Assembly (NCBI GenBank): GCA_903830725.1
Contig: CAIKVH010000070.1
Coordinates: 62,001 to 126,000 of the forward strand
Length of the DNA stretch: 64,000 bases
Direction: 5' to 3'
From: an uncultured Burkholderiales bacterium
GTDB taxonomy: Bacteria > Pseudomonadota > Gammaproteobacteria > Burkholderiales > Burkholderiaceae_C
A program made the translations under genes and the position numbers. Positions 15,798-24,522 of this stretch are shown piece by piece; positions within the stretch are counted from its first letter, which is position 1, and the number at the start of each line of letters is the position of its first letter. A model generated the notes under the pieces. The model did not search any database, had not been told where the DNA came from, and saw nothing but the letters and a program-made list of their open reading frames with translations.

Positions 15798-16247
15798 TGT
15801 GCAATTATATATATTTCATAATTGAATGGGGCTAGTTGTGCCACGTGAACGCAGGAGAAATGGGCACTTTTCTTCTGGTTTTTGATGTCTTCCGTTAGCA
15901 TGAGTCTTTAGGAGGTGCATTAACGTTCTTTCTGTAAACAAAAACTGATTTGAATACAAACTTAGCACATTCAATCCGTGTTGGGTACGTGTTTAAAATT
16001 ATTTAGTAAAAATTTTTTCAAATAAATATTCAAGTGCCCAATATTTGAGCAGCCCAGTGAAAGGCTCATGAATGCTCGATTTTCTAGTTTTACGAGGTAT
16101 CTTTTCCACTTAATTTGTGAATAACTTTTGATATCTTTTTTATTGAAAAAATATTTCTGCACTTGTGATTTTTGTTCAAATTGTGTTAACGAAGAGTTAA
16201 AGAATAAAAATTATGATCGAAATTCTTTCATTTTTGGTGGGTTACTT
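15798..16247. other. AT-rich gene-free stretch between a hypothetical gene and aroQ
   Basis: About 450 bases, strongly AT-rich. The only track ORF here (63 codons, minus strand) is Lys/Asn/Phe-rich with no domain, signal or ribosome site and looks like chance translation. No RNA gene, repeat or promoter could be supported. Confidence 0.5.
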
Positions 16248-16703
16248 TTAAGCTTTCCTATTCTTTGCAGTCGATACAGCATTGACCGCAGCTCGCAGAG
16301 CTAATAAGTAACTATCCACACCAAATCCGCAAATCTGGCCCAAGGCGATGTCCGCGATAACTGAGTGATGTCTAAATTCTTCTCTTGCATGAATATTTGA
16401 CATATGGACCTCCACGATTGGACATTTAAGAATAGCTAGTGCATCGCGAATTCCGTAACTGTAATGAGTCCAGGCCCCTGCGTTAATCAATACCGCATCT
16501 GTTGCCTCTGCGTGCGCCCGGTGAATGCGTTCAACCATTTCGCCCTCAAAATTGGTCTGAAAACACTCTACCAGCGCGCCCAATTCGTTTCCTAGGGCAT
16601 TGACACCGGTGTTGATTTGATCCAGCGTGGCGGATCCGTAGTGGGCGGGATCGCGCTTTCCAAACATATTTAAGTTGATGCCATTTAGGACAAGAATTTT
16701 CAT
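16248..16703 (-). CDS. aroQ: 3-dehydroquinate dehydratase, type II
   Basis: Shikimate-pathway enzyme that dehydrates 3-dehydroquinate to 3-dehydroshikimate through an enolate. The 151 residues are typical of the dodecameric type II enzyme. Signature NGINLNMFGKRDPAHYG carries the catalytic tyrosine (Y22). N74 and H80 are in LINAGAWTHYS, H100 in VEVHMSNIHAREEFRHHSV, with R111 in the same segment. The glycine usually at the second position of 'NLNxLG' is present. No accB/accC pair follows, unlike the arrangement in many proteobacteria. The upstream gap is shared with the divergent lipoprotein gene. Confidence 0.96.
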   Translation of the reverse strand: MKILVLNGINLNMFGKRDPAHYGSATLDQINTGVNALGNELGALVECFQTNFEGEMVERIHRAHAEATDAVLINAGAWTHYSYGIRDALAILKCPIVEVHMSNIHAREEFRHHSVIADIALGQICGFGVDSYLLALRAAVNAVSTAKNRKA

Positions 16704-16961
16704 GATTGATTCTTTCGTATTAATTTTTTGAATTTGATTCTAAATAAATCTTAAAATATGCGCACCTGAGAGTCTAGATTCGGGTTGTACTTCTTGAATT
16801 ACAGACGAGAGACATTATTTGAAAAATACGGATTTTTGAAAAAAATTCGAAGAATTGCGTTTGAGTATTTGAACTTGATTCGAGCAATTGCACACGGTCT
16901 ACACCAGTATACAAACAAGCCCCTACAATACCACTGACAAACTAAAGATTTAGGTGTCCTC

Positions 16962-17429
16962 ATGAAAAAAATAATTGGATTACTGAGCTTTTTTGCTCTC
17001 ATGTTGCTCGTGGCTTGCGCCTCACAAACTATGACCGCGACAACCTACAACGACGCTGATGTTGGACAGGCACTAATCGTCAGAATGGGGCGAATTGAGA
17101 GCGCTAGGCCTATCAAAATCTCAGCACGCCCGAGTGGATTTGGATCTATGGCAGGTGCTGCTGCTGGGGGCGTTGTAGGCTCCGAAATCGGACGAGGCAA
17201 TGGATCCGTGCTCGGAAGTATCGCAGGTGCGGTGGTAGGAGGCGTAGGAGGAACCCTTTTGGAGAAGGACCTTAATACTGTTGACGGTCAGGAGTTGACT
17301 GTCAGGCTTGAGGACAACTCCTTAATCTCGGTGGCTCAGGAAATTAGCAAAGATACTGGACCTTTAAGTCCGGGAGAGACAGTTCGGGTTTTGAGTTCTT
17401 CAAGAGGAAAAACTAGGGTTACGCGCTAA
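16962..17429 (+). CDS. glycine-zipper outer-membrane lipoprotein (SlyB/17-kDa antigen type)
   Basis: A 155-residue lipoprotein with a type II signal and lipobox LLVAC, so the mature N-terminal Cys at about residue 19 should be lipidated. The middle carries a glycine zipper (SMAGAAAGGVVGSEIGRGNGSVLGSIAGAVVGGVGGTLLE), the membrane-inserting part of SlyB/Pcp/17-kDa antigens. The C-terminal third is a small beta-domain (GQELTVRLEDNSLISVAQE...LSPGETVRVLSSSRGKTRVTR). Such proteins support envelope integrity and often respond to stress. A track ORF on the opposite strand overlapping the start is a shadow. Confidence 0.88.
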   Translation: MKKIIGLLSFFALMLLVACASQTMTATTYNDADVGQALIVRMGRIESARPIKISARPSGFGSMAGAAAGGVVGSEIGRGNGSVLGSIAGAVVGGVGGTLLEKDLNTVDGQELTVRLEDNSLISVAQEISKDTGPLSPGETVRVLSSSRGKTRVTR

Positions 17430-17459
17430 GTTTTTATTCAACAGCCCGTCCACAAAACG

Positions 17460-18011
17460 CTAATCAATTACTGCCTGATGCAATTTAAACGCACCTTCAA
17501 CACGGTCGTTAAAGAAATAAGTTAATGTTTCTTTTACGGTTTTAAATGCGATGTCATCCCAAGGTATTTCATGCTCTGCAAACAGATGTGTCTCCAGGGT
17601 CTCAAAACCGGGGTTGAATGTGTCACTCAATAAACGAGCCTTATAGAAAATATGAACTTGTCCAACTCTGGGCACGCTCATAATTGCAAAAAGTTCTTCT
17701 AATTCAAATTGGGCCCCAGCCTCTTCCTCTGTTTCACGCGCTGCTCCCTCAGCCAAGCTCTCACCAATCTCAAGGAATCCAGCAGGTAAAGTCCATTTGC
17801 CAAATCGCGGCTCAATGTTTCGTTTACATAGGAGCACCTTACCTTCCCAAATAGGCAGCGTACCCACGACGTTCAATGGATTTTCATAATGTATGGTGTT
17901 GCAACTAGGGCATACAGCTCGAATTTTTGTATCGCCATCATCGGGAATACGGTTGATAACCGCAGTCCCGCAGTTTCTACAAAATTTAATGGGACTACGG
18001 TATGAACTCAT
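17460..18011 (-). CDS. Nudix hydrolase with N-terminal zinc ribbon
   Basis: A 183-residue enzyme hydrolysing a nucleoside diphosphate linked to another group. Residues ~10-38 form a zinc ribbon with two CxxC pairs (CRNCG and CPSCN). The Nudix box GFLEIGESLAEGAARETEEEAG fits GX5EX7REUXEEXGU. This pairing is seen in NudC-like and ADP-ribose/NADH-type hydrolases of betaproteobacteria, but the protein is shorter than NudC (~257) and lacks its N-terminal domain, so the substrate is unproven. Its ATG overlaps the stop of the FAA-family gene by 4 bases, indicating a coupled two-gene operon. Confidence 0.88.
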   Translation of the reverse strand: MSSYRSPIKFCRNCGTAVINRIPDDGDTKIRAVCPSCNTIHYENPLNVVGTLPIWEGKVLLCKRNIEPRFGKWTLPAGFLEIGESLAEGAARETEEEAGAQFELEELFAIMSVPRVGQVHIFYKARLLSDTFNPGFETLETHLFAEHEIPWDDIAFKTVKETLTYFFNDRVEGAFKLHQAVID

Positions 18012-18703
18012 GAAACTTTAATCGTTAGATCAGGAAGACCAGTAACCTTCGCAACCATTACATTTCCACTAACGACTGCCCCCACACCTTCAGGTGTGCC
18101 CGTATAAATTAAATCGCCTGGCTGTAGCTCCCAAGCAGCTGAGAGATGTTCAATCACCTCGCCTATGTTCCAGATTAGCTTATCAATGGTGCTTGTTTGC
18201 CGAACCACCCCGTCTACTGATAGCTCAATATTGGCCTTTTCAATTCCACCAAGCTGCGCTGCAGGGGTGATAGGACCTATTGGGGCGCTGTGATCAAAGC
18301 CTTTACCTATGCACCATGGACGTCCCTGTTTTTTCATCTCACCTTGGAGGTCACGCCTTGTCATATCAAGACCAATGGCGTAGCCGTAAATGTGGCTGTG
18401 TGCATCATTTGCTTGAATATTTTTACCTCCCTTGCCGATTGCAACAACCAGTTCCACTTCATGGTGAAAGTTTTGGGTCAAGCTAGGGTAGGGAAGAGAG
18501 CCCATTTCACCCGCTTTCACAACAACGAGTGAGTCAGCCGGTTTTAAAAAGAAAAAAGGAGGCTCACGGCCAGTGAACCCCATCTCTTTGGCGTGTTCTT
18601 CATAATTTCTGCCCACACAGTAGACTCTGCGAGCAGGGTATTTCAGGTCGCTACCGGTAATTGGAACCGCAGCTACTTCTTGAGGAGGGAAGACATAACT
18701 CAT
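18008..18703 (-). CDS. fumarylacetoacetate hydrolase-family protein
   Basis: A 231-residue single-domain FAH-family enzyme. Metal-binding acidic residues lie in FHHEVELVVAIG and in IGLDMTRRDLQ. Other family marks are RRVYCVGRNYEEHAKEMG, FFFLKPADSLV, KGFDHSAPIGP and the C-terminal LQPGDLIYTGTPEGVGAV. Members of this YcgM/FAHD1-like size class act as acylpyruvate hydrolases or oxaloacetate decarboxylases. The match to YcgM/FAHD1 is closer than to the longer ureidoglycolate-lyase group. The gene is co-transcribed with the Nudix gene through a 4-base overlap and diverges from pgeF. Confidence 0.88.
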   Translation of the reverse strand: MSYVFPPQEVAAVPITGSDLKYPARRVYCVGRNYEEHAKEMGFTGREPPFFFLKPADSLVVVKAGEMGSLPYPSLTQNFHHEVELVVAIGKGGKNIQANDAHSHIYGYAIGLDMTRRDLQGEMKKQGRPWCIGKGFDHSAPIGPITPAAQLGGIEKANIELSVDGVVRQTSTIDKLIWNIGEVIEHLSAAWELQPGDLIYTGTPEGVGAVVSGNVMVAKVTGLPDLTIKVS

Positions 18704-18844
18704 TGATTGATACTTCTTATATTTGGATTTAAAAAATAGACTCTATATCAAAGTCCATATGATAGAGTGTAGATGTTTTAAACAGTATTTGAAGAATTCG
18801 TTAGAAAGGGATACCGAAATTATGAGGCTAAGGATAAAAAAATA

Positions 18845-19675
18845 GTGCGGCAAATAAGACCTTTGGATCAGGCGCTTGATTGGCTAACTCCGTCTCACCC
18901 AAAATGGCCGTCAAAAGTGAAAACCCTTATGAGTACTCGCATCGGGGGGCACTCTATGGGAGCTTACGCCAGCCTTAACCTTGGCGATCACGTAGGAGAT
19001 GATTCAGTTTTGGTTCAAAAAAACCGCGAGCAATTGGAGCTATTGACTGGTAACAGGCCTGTTTACTTAAAACAAATCCATGGTTGCGAGGTTGTGTTTT
19101 TGAGCCCGACAACACCCAATGGAACGCAAGCGGATGTTTGTCTCACGACCCATAAAAATTTATCTTGCACGATCATGGTCGCTGATTGTTTGCCTATTTT
19201 GATGACCAATATGGAGGGGACAATTGTTGGAGCCGCTCATGCGGGATGGCGGGGTTTGGCGGGTATAGGGAGTCGGGATGGTCGCGGAGTTATCGAGAAT
19301 CTCATAACCTCTTTAATTGATCATCAAGCCCTGTCTCGGGCGCCGACCAGTGGGTGGTTGGCCTGGCTAGGTCCATGCATTGGGGCCAAGCATTTCGAAG
19401 TGGGAATTGAGGTGGTAGAAGCTTTTTCGGGTGATACACAGGCTGAGGACTTCTTCAATCCCCTATCCGCCGGCCCCAGTCCTCAGAAGTGGATGGCTGA
19501 CTTGGCAGGGCTTGCCAGACTTAGATTGCAAAGGCTTGGGGTAGAAACTATTCTAGGGAACTCTGGCGGCTTGGATAGTGATATGTGGTGTACGTACATT
19601 CAAAAAGATCTCTTTTTCTCACATAGGCGGGATAAAGTAAGTGGTCGAATGGCTGCAAGCATATGGATCACCTAA
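18845..19675 (+). CDS. pgeF: peptidoglycan editing factor (YfiH/DUF152 family, laccase-like fold)
   Basis: A 276-residue protein of the family that removes wrongly incorporated L-Ser from muropeptides. Metal-site segments are LKQIHGCEV (His), VADCLPIL (Cys) and GAAHAGWRGLAG (His). Other marks are MSTRIGGHSMGAYASLNLGDHVGDD and LGPCIGAKHFEVG. The start is GTG, with AAGGA 9 bases ahead, and overlaps the stop of a seven-codon upstream frame (TAGTG). The placement shortly before phaC is shared by many Burkholderiales. A functional link to polyhydroxybutyrate is not implied. Confidence 0.92.
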   Translation: MRQIRPLDQALDWLTPSHPKWPSKVKTLMSTRIGGHSMGAYASLNLGDHVGDDSVLVQKNREQLELLTGNRPVYLKQIHGCEVVFLSPTTPNGTQADVCLTTHKNLSCTIMVADCLPILMTNMEGTIVGAAHAGWRGLAGIGSRDGRGVIENLITSLIDHQALSRAPTSGWLAWLGPCIGAKHFEVGIEVVEAFSGDTQAEDFFNPLSAGPSPQKWMADLAGLARLRLQRLGVETILGNSGGLDSDMWCTYIQKDLFFSHRRDKVSGRMAASIWIT

Positions 19676-19728
19676 ACGATGGCATCAGAGTTGATGGTTA
19701 GTACTAAGTAACTAAGTGACTTTGGACT

Positions 19729-19962
19729 TTAGTCAACTTTTGAATCGTGATTGTTTTTTTGATCGATATCAAGAGATTCCGCTTTTTCTCGGGATTTGCG
19801 CCTGGCTGGGGTCCCAAGGATATATCCTACGATGGTGATAGGTAAAATCCCATAGAGCGCAAGTGTGAAAAAGGCGCCCAACAAGGTACCGTCGCTACTC
19901 GTAGCCTCGGCAATTGCCATCATCAGCGCAACGTAAAACCAGCCTATTAGAACAAGATACAT
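19729..19962 (-). CDS. small two-span membrane protein between pgeF and phaC (77 aa)
   Basis: Two hydrophobic segments (YLVLIGWFYVALMMAIAEA and LLGAFFTLALYGILPITIVGYILGT) are followed by a basic-acidic soluble tail (ARRKSREKAESLDIDQKNNHD). The N-out/C-in topology follows from the positive residues after the second helix. The gene is antisense to its neighbours and occupies most of the pgeF-phaC gap. I recognise no domain, but the clean helix pattern and charged tail make a real gene likely. Its start region faces the phaC promoter area, so the two may share regulatory DNA. Confidence 0.65.
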   Translation of the reverse strand: MYLVLIGWFYVALMMAIAEATSSDGTLLGAFFTLALYGILPITIVGYILGTPARRKSREKAESLDIDQKNNHDSKVD

Positions 19963-20057
19963 GGGTAATAGTTTACCCGCAGAGTCACTTTTCTGAGTAA
20001 TTTAGGGTTAAAGACTGCGATACTGTAATTGATAGAAGATTTTTTCGGAGTTTTTAA

Positions 20058-21770
20058 ATGCCAAGAAGTTCCGCTCAAAAGCCAAAGAAAGCTTCAGCCG
20101 ATTCACTACCTTTGCCAGATCCTTCGCTGTTTGTTGAAGGTTGGAATAAGGCGCTTGAGAGTTTCAAGAAAATTGAGATCCCAGATGCGACCATTCCTCA
20201 AATAAGTTTTGATAACGAGAAGTTACTTGAAATTCAAAATAATTATTTGGAACAAGCTACGCACCTTTGGAATCAAGGGTTAGTTAGCGGGGCTGTGTTG
20301 GATGACAAGCGATTTAAGGGCCCAGCGTGGGAGCAAAACCCAGTTGCATCATTTTCTGCAGCGCTTTACTTACTCAATACAAATACGCTCATGGCGATGA
20401 CGGATGCGTTGCATGCTGATGCTAAAACACAGGCAAGGATTAAATATGCCGTGGAGCAGTTAGCCGCTGCAACTGCGCCAAGCAATTATTTAGCTCTGAA
20501 CGCTGAGGCCCAGCAAAAGATAATTGAAACCAAGGGCGAGAGTCTGACCAAGGGGATTCAAAACCTGCTTCATGATATGTCACAAGGACATGTCTCGATG
20601 ACGGATGAGAGTTTGTTTACGGTGGGTGAAAATGTTGCTACCACACAAGGCTCTGTTGTATTTGAAAATGAATATTTTCAACTCATTGAATACAAGCCCC
20701 TGACAGCGCAGGTTTACGAAGTCCCGTTGCTACTCATTCCGCCTTGCATCAACAAGTACTACATTCTGGATTTGCAACCCAAGAATTCTTTCGTGAAGTA
20801 TTGTTCTGATCAGGGTTTTAGAACCTTTATTGTGAGTTGGAGCAATCCACATGAGGATTTAGAACACGCAAAATGGGATGACTATGTAGAGAAGGGGGCA
20901 CTCAAGGCGATACAAGTGGTCAAGGAGATCGCTAATGTTGATCAAATCAATACACTCGGATTTTGCGTGGGCGGTACATTGCTTACCAGTGCTTTAGCTG
21001 TAGCTGAAGCCAAGAAAGATCACAGCGTAGCGAGTGCAACCTTACTAACAACTCTGGTTGACTTTACACATTCAGGTGTATTAGATGTCTTCATTGACGA
21101 GTCATTTGTTAAATACCGTGAATCCCAATTTTTAGATGGTGGACTCATGTCGGGTAGAGATATGGCTGCTACATTTAGCTTTTTGCGACCTAATGACTTG
21201 GTTTGGAATTATGTGGTGGGTAATTATTTAAAGGGCGAGACGCCGCCGCCTTTTGATTTGCTTTACTGGAACAGTGATGCAACCAATTTGCCGGGGCCTA
21301 TGTATGCTTGGTATTTGCGTAACACCTATTTAGAAAATAATTTGATCAAGCCAGGTAAAGCGAAAATTTGTGGCGTACCTATCGATTTAAACACCATTAA
21401 AGTTCCTGTTTATATCTACGGTTCAAGGGAAGACCATATTGTCCCCATTGATGCATCCTATGCCTCAACTCAAATCTTCAAGGGTAAGAAACGTTTTGTG
21501 ATGGGCGCATCTGGTCACATTGCTGGAGTTATCAACCCACCATCCTCGGGCAAGCGTAGCCACTGGATTGGTCCTGAAAACAAATTTCCTACGTCCGTAG
21601 ATGCCTGGATTAAAAGCTCAACCGAGCACCCTGGGAGTTGGTGGACTGATTGGGTAAAGTGGTTATCAAAACATTCTGGCAAAAAGATTTCTGCACCTAA
21701 GGTTGCTGGGCGGGGTAAATACAAAGTCATTGAGCCCGCACCAGGACGCTATGTAAAGGTTAAAGTTTAA
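20058..21770 (+). CDS. phaC: class I poly(3-hydroxyalkanoate) synthase
   Basis: Polymerises (R)-3-hydroxybutyryl-CoA into polyhydroxybutyrate at the granule surface. The 570 residues match class I synthases. The lipase-like box GFCVGG carries the nucleophile C303. D459 (YGSREDHIVP) and H487 (GASGHIAGV) complete the triad. Further marks are FENEYFQLIEY, LLIPPCINKYYILDLQP, RTFIVSWSNP, LYWNSDATNLPGPM and the C-terminal PGRYVKVKV. The N-terminal ~90 residues are the variable helical region that helps localise the enzyme. phaA follows after 42 bases and phaB after that, giving a complete synthesis operon. Confidence 0.97.
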   Translation: MPRSSAQKPKKASADSLPLPDPSLFVEGWNKALESFKKIEIPDATIPQISFDNEKLLEIQNNYLEQATHLWNQGLVSGAVLDDKRFKGPAWEQNPVASFSAALYLLNTNTLMAMTDALHADAKTQARIKYAVEQLAAATAPSNYLALNAEAQQKIIETKGESLTKGIQNLLHDMSQGHVSMTDESLFTVGENVATTQGSVVFENEYFQLIEYKPLTAQVYEVPLLLIPPCINKYYILDLQPKNSFVKYCSDQGFRTFIVSWSNPHEDLEHAKWDDYVEKGALKAIQVVKEIANVDQINTLGFCVGGTLLTSALAVAEAKKDHSVASATLLTTLVDFTHSGVLDVFIDESFVKYRESQFLDGGLMSGRDMAATFSFLRPNDLVWNYVVGNYLKGETPPPFDLLYWNSDATNLPGPMYAWYLRNTYLENNLIKPGKAKICGVPIDLNTIKVPVYIYGSREDHIVPIDASYASTQIFKGKKRFVMGASGHIAGVINPPSSGKRSHWIGPENKFPTSVDAWIKSSTEHPGSWWTDWVKWLSKHSGKKISAPKVAGRGKYKVIEPAPGRYVKVKV

Positions 21771-21812
21771 AGTTTAATTTCTATCGTCGTTTAAATAATA
21801 TTGGAGTAATAA

Positions 21813-22991
21813 ATGGAAGATATTGTCATCGTATCAGCGGCTCGCACCGGAGTTGGTAAATTTGGAGGTTCTTTGGCTAAAGTGCCTGCGCCAGAGTTAG
21901 GATCTATCGTTATAAAGGAAGTTCTAGCTCGTGCCAAGGTTGATCCTAATTCTGTGGGCGAGGTTATTTTGGGCCAAGTGCTTGCGGCGGGGGCAGGTCA
22001 AAACCCAGCGCGCCAGGCGTTATTGAAAGCCGGTCTTTCACAGACGATACCCGGTTTGACAATCAATGCTGTATGTGGCTCTGGATTAAAGTCTGTCATG
22101 TTAGCTGCGCAGGCAATTGCCTTTGGGGACAGTGAGATCGTGATCGCTGGTGGACAAGAAAATATGAGCGCTTCACCGCACTTGCTTATGGGCTCCAGAG
22201 ATGGTCAGCGAATGGGCGACTGGAAAATGATTGACTCTATGATTGTTGATGGTTTGTGGGACGTATACAACCAGTACCATATGGGCATCACAGCTGAGAA
22301 CGTTGCAAAGGCCAACAAGATCACTCGCGAGATGCAAGACGCACTAGCTCTTGCTAGCCAACAAAAGGCTTCTGCTGCGCAGGATGCGGGTAAATTTAAA
22401 GACGAAATCGTCTCTGTATCTATCCCCCAACGTAAGGGGGATCCCCTCATCTTTAGTCAGGATGAATATATCAATAAGAAAACAAGTTCAGAAGCGCTTA
22501 GCGGTTTAAGACCTGCATTTGACAAGGCTGGCACAGTCACTGCTGGAAATGCATCGGGGATCAACGATGGGGCCGCTGCAGTGCTAGTGATGTCAGCCAA
22601 GAAGGCTGCGTCTTTAGGGCTTACGCCTTTGGCAAGAATTGCATCCTTTGCAACTACAGGCCTTGATCCCGCGTTAATGGGTCTTGGTCCCGTTTCAGCC
22701 TCGCGCAAAGCCCTGGAACGTGCGGGATGGAAGGCGAGTGATGTCGATCTGTTTGAGCTCAATGAGGCGTTCGCTGCTCAGGCCTGCGCAGTCAATCAAG
22801 AGCTCGGTATTGATCCTGCAAAAGTCAACGTGAACGGCGGGGCCATTGCAATTGGGCATCCCATTGGCGCGTCTGGTTGCCGTATTTTGGTAACGCTTTT
22901 ACATGAAATGCAAAGAACAAAGGCTAAAAAAGGTTTGGCAGCTCTTTGTATCGGTGGTGGTATGGGTGTGTCTCTGACATTAGAGCGTTAA
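21813..22991 (+). CDS. phaA: acetyl-CoA acetyltransferase (beta-ketothiolase)
   Basis: Condenses two acetyl-CoA to acetoacetyl-CoA, the first step of polyhydroxybutyrate synthesis. The 392 residues and all catalytic positions fit biosynthetic thiolases: acyl-accepting C88 in INAVCGSGLKSV, H349 in GGAIAIGHPIGASG and C379 in LCIGGGMG. A GGAG ribosome site sits 8 bases ahead of the ATG. The position between phaC and phaB identifies the biosynthetic role rather than fatty-acid breakdown. Confidence 0.96.
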   Translation: MEDIVIVSAARTGVGKFGGSLAKVPAPELGSIVIKEVLARAKVDPNSVGEVILGQVLAAGAGQNPARQALLKAGLSQTIPGLTINAVCGSGLKSVMLAAQAIAFGDSEIVIAGGQENMSASPHLLMGSRDGQRMGDWKMIDSMIVDGLWDVYNQYHMGITAENVAKANKITREMQDALALASQQKASAAQDAGKFKDEIVSVSIPQRKGDPLIFSQDEYINKKTSSEALSGLRPAFDKAGTVTAGNASGINDGAAAVLVMSAKKAASLGLTPLARIASFATTGLDPALMGLGPVSASRKALERAGWKASDVDLFELNEAFAAQACAVNQELGIDPAKVNVNGGAIAIGHPIGASGCRILVTLLHEMQRTKAKKGLAALCIGGGMGVSLTLER

Positions 22992-23067
22992 GGCTTAATG
23001 CATTAACGCTGGGTTGTGTTGGGCATCATTTGATGATTCAAAATAGATAAATAAAAAGGAGACAACA

Positions 23068-23805
23068 ATGAGTAATAAAGTAGCTTATGTGACCGGTGGA
23101 ATGGGTGGTATTGGTACCGCTATTTGTCAACGCCTTCATAAATTAGGTTTCACTGTCATTGCAGGGTGCGGACCAACGCGTGACTTTACCAAATGGATTG
23201 ATGAGCAAAAAGCACTGGGGTACACGTTTTATACATCCGTTGGAAATGTAAGTTCCTGGGAATCTACAGTTGAGGCTTTCGCTAAGGCCAAGTCCGATCA
23301 CGGCCCGATAGATGTTCTGGTGAATAATGCCGGAATCACAAGGGACAGAATGTTTTTGAAGATGACGCGTGATGATTGGGATGCAGTGATTGATACCAAT
23401 TTAAACTCAATGTTCAACGTGACCAAACAAGTGGTGGGGGACATGGTTGAAAGGGGTTGGGGTAGGATCATCCAGATTAGCTCCGTGAACGGTGCCAAGG
23501 GACAGTCAGGTCAAACCAACTACTCTGCTGCCAAGGCGGGTATGCACGGGTTCAGTATGGCTTTGGCTCAGGAAATGGCCAACAAGGGCGTAACAGTGAA
23601 CACTGTTAGTCCCGGGTATATTGGTACCGACATGGTTAATGCCATTAAGCCAGAGATTTTGGAGAAAATCGTTAATACTATTCCAGTCAAGCGTCTTGGA
23701 TCTCCGCTAGAGATAGCCTCCATTGTTGGGTGGCTTGCTGGAGATGAGTCTGGATTTACAACGGGTGCTGAATTCGCTTGTAACGGCGGATTGCATATGG
23801 GCTAA
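23068..23805 (+). CDS. phaB: acetoacetyl-CoA reductase
   Basis: NADPH-dependent short-chain dehydrogenase that makes (R)-3-hydroxybutyryl-CoA for PhaC. The 245 residues show the cofactor loop TGGMGGIGTAIC, NNAGITRD, and the catalytic S138-S139/Y152/K156 in IIQISSVNGAKGQSGQTNYSAAK. The segment GCGPTRDFTKWIDEQKALGYTF after the second strand is characteristic of PhaB and separates it from FabG. A strong AAGGAG site precedes the ATG. The phaCAB unit probably ends here, with a GAGTGA/TCACTC hairpin after the stop. No phaR or phasin gene follows in the window. Confidence 0.95.
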   Translation: MSNKVAYVTGGMGGIGTAICQRLHKLGFTVIAGCGPTRDFTKWIDEQKALGYTFYTSVGNVSSWESTVEAFAKAKSDHGPIDVLVNNAGITRDRMFLKMTRDDWDAVIDTNLNSMFNVTKQVVGDMVERGWGRIIQISSVNGAKGQSGQTNYSAAKAGMHGFSMALAQEMANKGVTVNTVSPGYIGTDMVNAIKPEILEKIVNTIPVKRLGSPLEIASIVGWLAGDESGFTTGAEFACNGGLHMG

Positions 23806-23814
23806 TGCCTATTG

Positions 23815-23840
23815 GAGTGAATGAACCCACTCACTCTTTG
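23815..23840 (+). terminator. possible terminator after phaB
   Basis: GAGTGA and TCACTC arms enclose a 10-base loop and are followed by TTTG. The stem is short and the T-run is only three bases, so the call is tentative. Its position right after the last pha gene is suitable. Confidence 0.35.
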
Positions 23841-23969
23841 TAGGTCTACCAAGACTAAGGTCTCAACCGAGTTGCTGCATCATTTGCATCATCTTAGTTG
23901 GGGCTTTATTTTTGGTGCTTCTACATTCTTGAGTATTCAGAGTTTTACGGCTGCGATAGAATCTTGGGT

Positions 23970-24374
23970 ATGAAATCTAAGCGCGGCTCCACTATGGTTC
24001 ATTGGATTGCGATCATCGCAGTCCTCATAAGTTCGCTTGCGCCGTCCATTTCTCTAGCTTTAACGCCGCAAAAATCTAATCTAAATATGATGGATTTTGT
24101 GTGTTCTGCCTCTGGCATGCAGATGATCGCCACAGCATCCGTGGACGACACCAAATCAAGTGCGGCAGATCAAAGCAAGAATCAGCAGATTTTGATAGAC
24201 GATCATTGTCCTTACTGCGCATTACAGGGCAACTATGTATTGCCCCTTAATAATGCGCTTGATTTTGAGTTTCCACAAAACTCAACTATTTATCCGTCTC
24301 TTTTCTATAAGTCCCCCAAGCCCCTATTTGCTTGGTTAACTTTGCCCTCTAGGGCTCCCCCCTCCATCTCCTAA
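23970..24374 (+). CDS. DUF2946-like exported protein (134 aa)
   Basis: The track start is a TTG far upstream. The ATG at 23970 gives a short basic start (MKSKRGSTMVHW), a hydrophobic signal (IAIIAVLISSLAPSISLAL), a mid-protein DDHCPYC motif and the tail PSRAPPSIS. The HCPYC motif plus a C-terminal 'RAPP' is the pattern of DUF2946 proteins, which are frequently encoded beside copper-related genes. It is the first member of a group with a CASCGC beta-barrel protein, a TlpA-like protein and a PCu(A)C chaperone. The CxxC-like pair may bind copper. The family assignment is by motif only. Confidence 0.65.
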   Translation: MKSKRGSTMVHWIAIIAVLISSLAPSISLALTPQKSNLNMMDFVCSASGMQMIATASVDDTKSSAADQSKNQQILIDDHCPYCALQGNYVLPLNNALDFEFPQNSTIYPSLFYKSPKPLFAWLTLPSRAPPSIS

Positions 24375-24410
24375 TCATAAATATCTTTCACGAAGTTATT
24401 TCGTGAGGTG

Positions 24411-24480
24411 GTGTGTTTTACGGAGCCATAAAGTTGGTAATGGGGATTTTCAATGAAAATTAATCATTCCTAAAACACAC
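24411..24480. repeat. 10-bp inverted repeat GTGTGTTTTA ... TAAAACACAC in the barrel-gene leader
   Basis: Perfect 10-base arms are separated by 50 bases, upstream of the CASCGC barrel gene. The enclosed DNA contains ATGAAAATTAAT, an exact 12-base copy of the start of the barrel gene itself. The arrangement could fold the leader RNA or mark a small rearrangement. A separate CACGAA/TTCGTG hairpin at 24389-24405 precedes it. Confidence 0.5.
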
Positions 24481-24522
24481 AACTCTGTTTATAAAACTTG
24501 GGTGTTCGCTGGAGAATAAGTA

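Noticed and set aside
15971-16162. 63-codon minus-strand ORF in the AT-rich gap upstream of the hypothetical gene and downstream of aroQ
   Set aside because: Lys/Asn/Phe-rich composition expected of AT-rich noncoding DNA, with no ribosome site, signal or domain.
16799-17002. 67-codon minus-strand ORF overlapping the lipoprotein start
   Set aside because: Overlaps the clear signal sequence of the glycine-zipper lipoprotein and has no features of its own.
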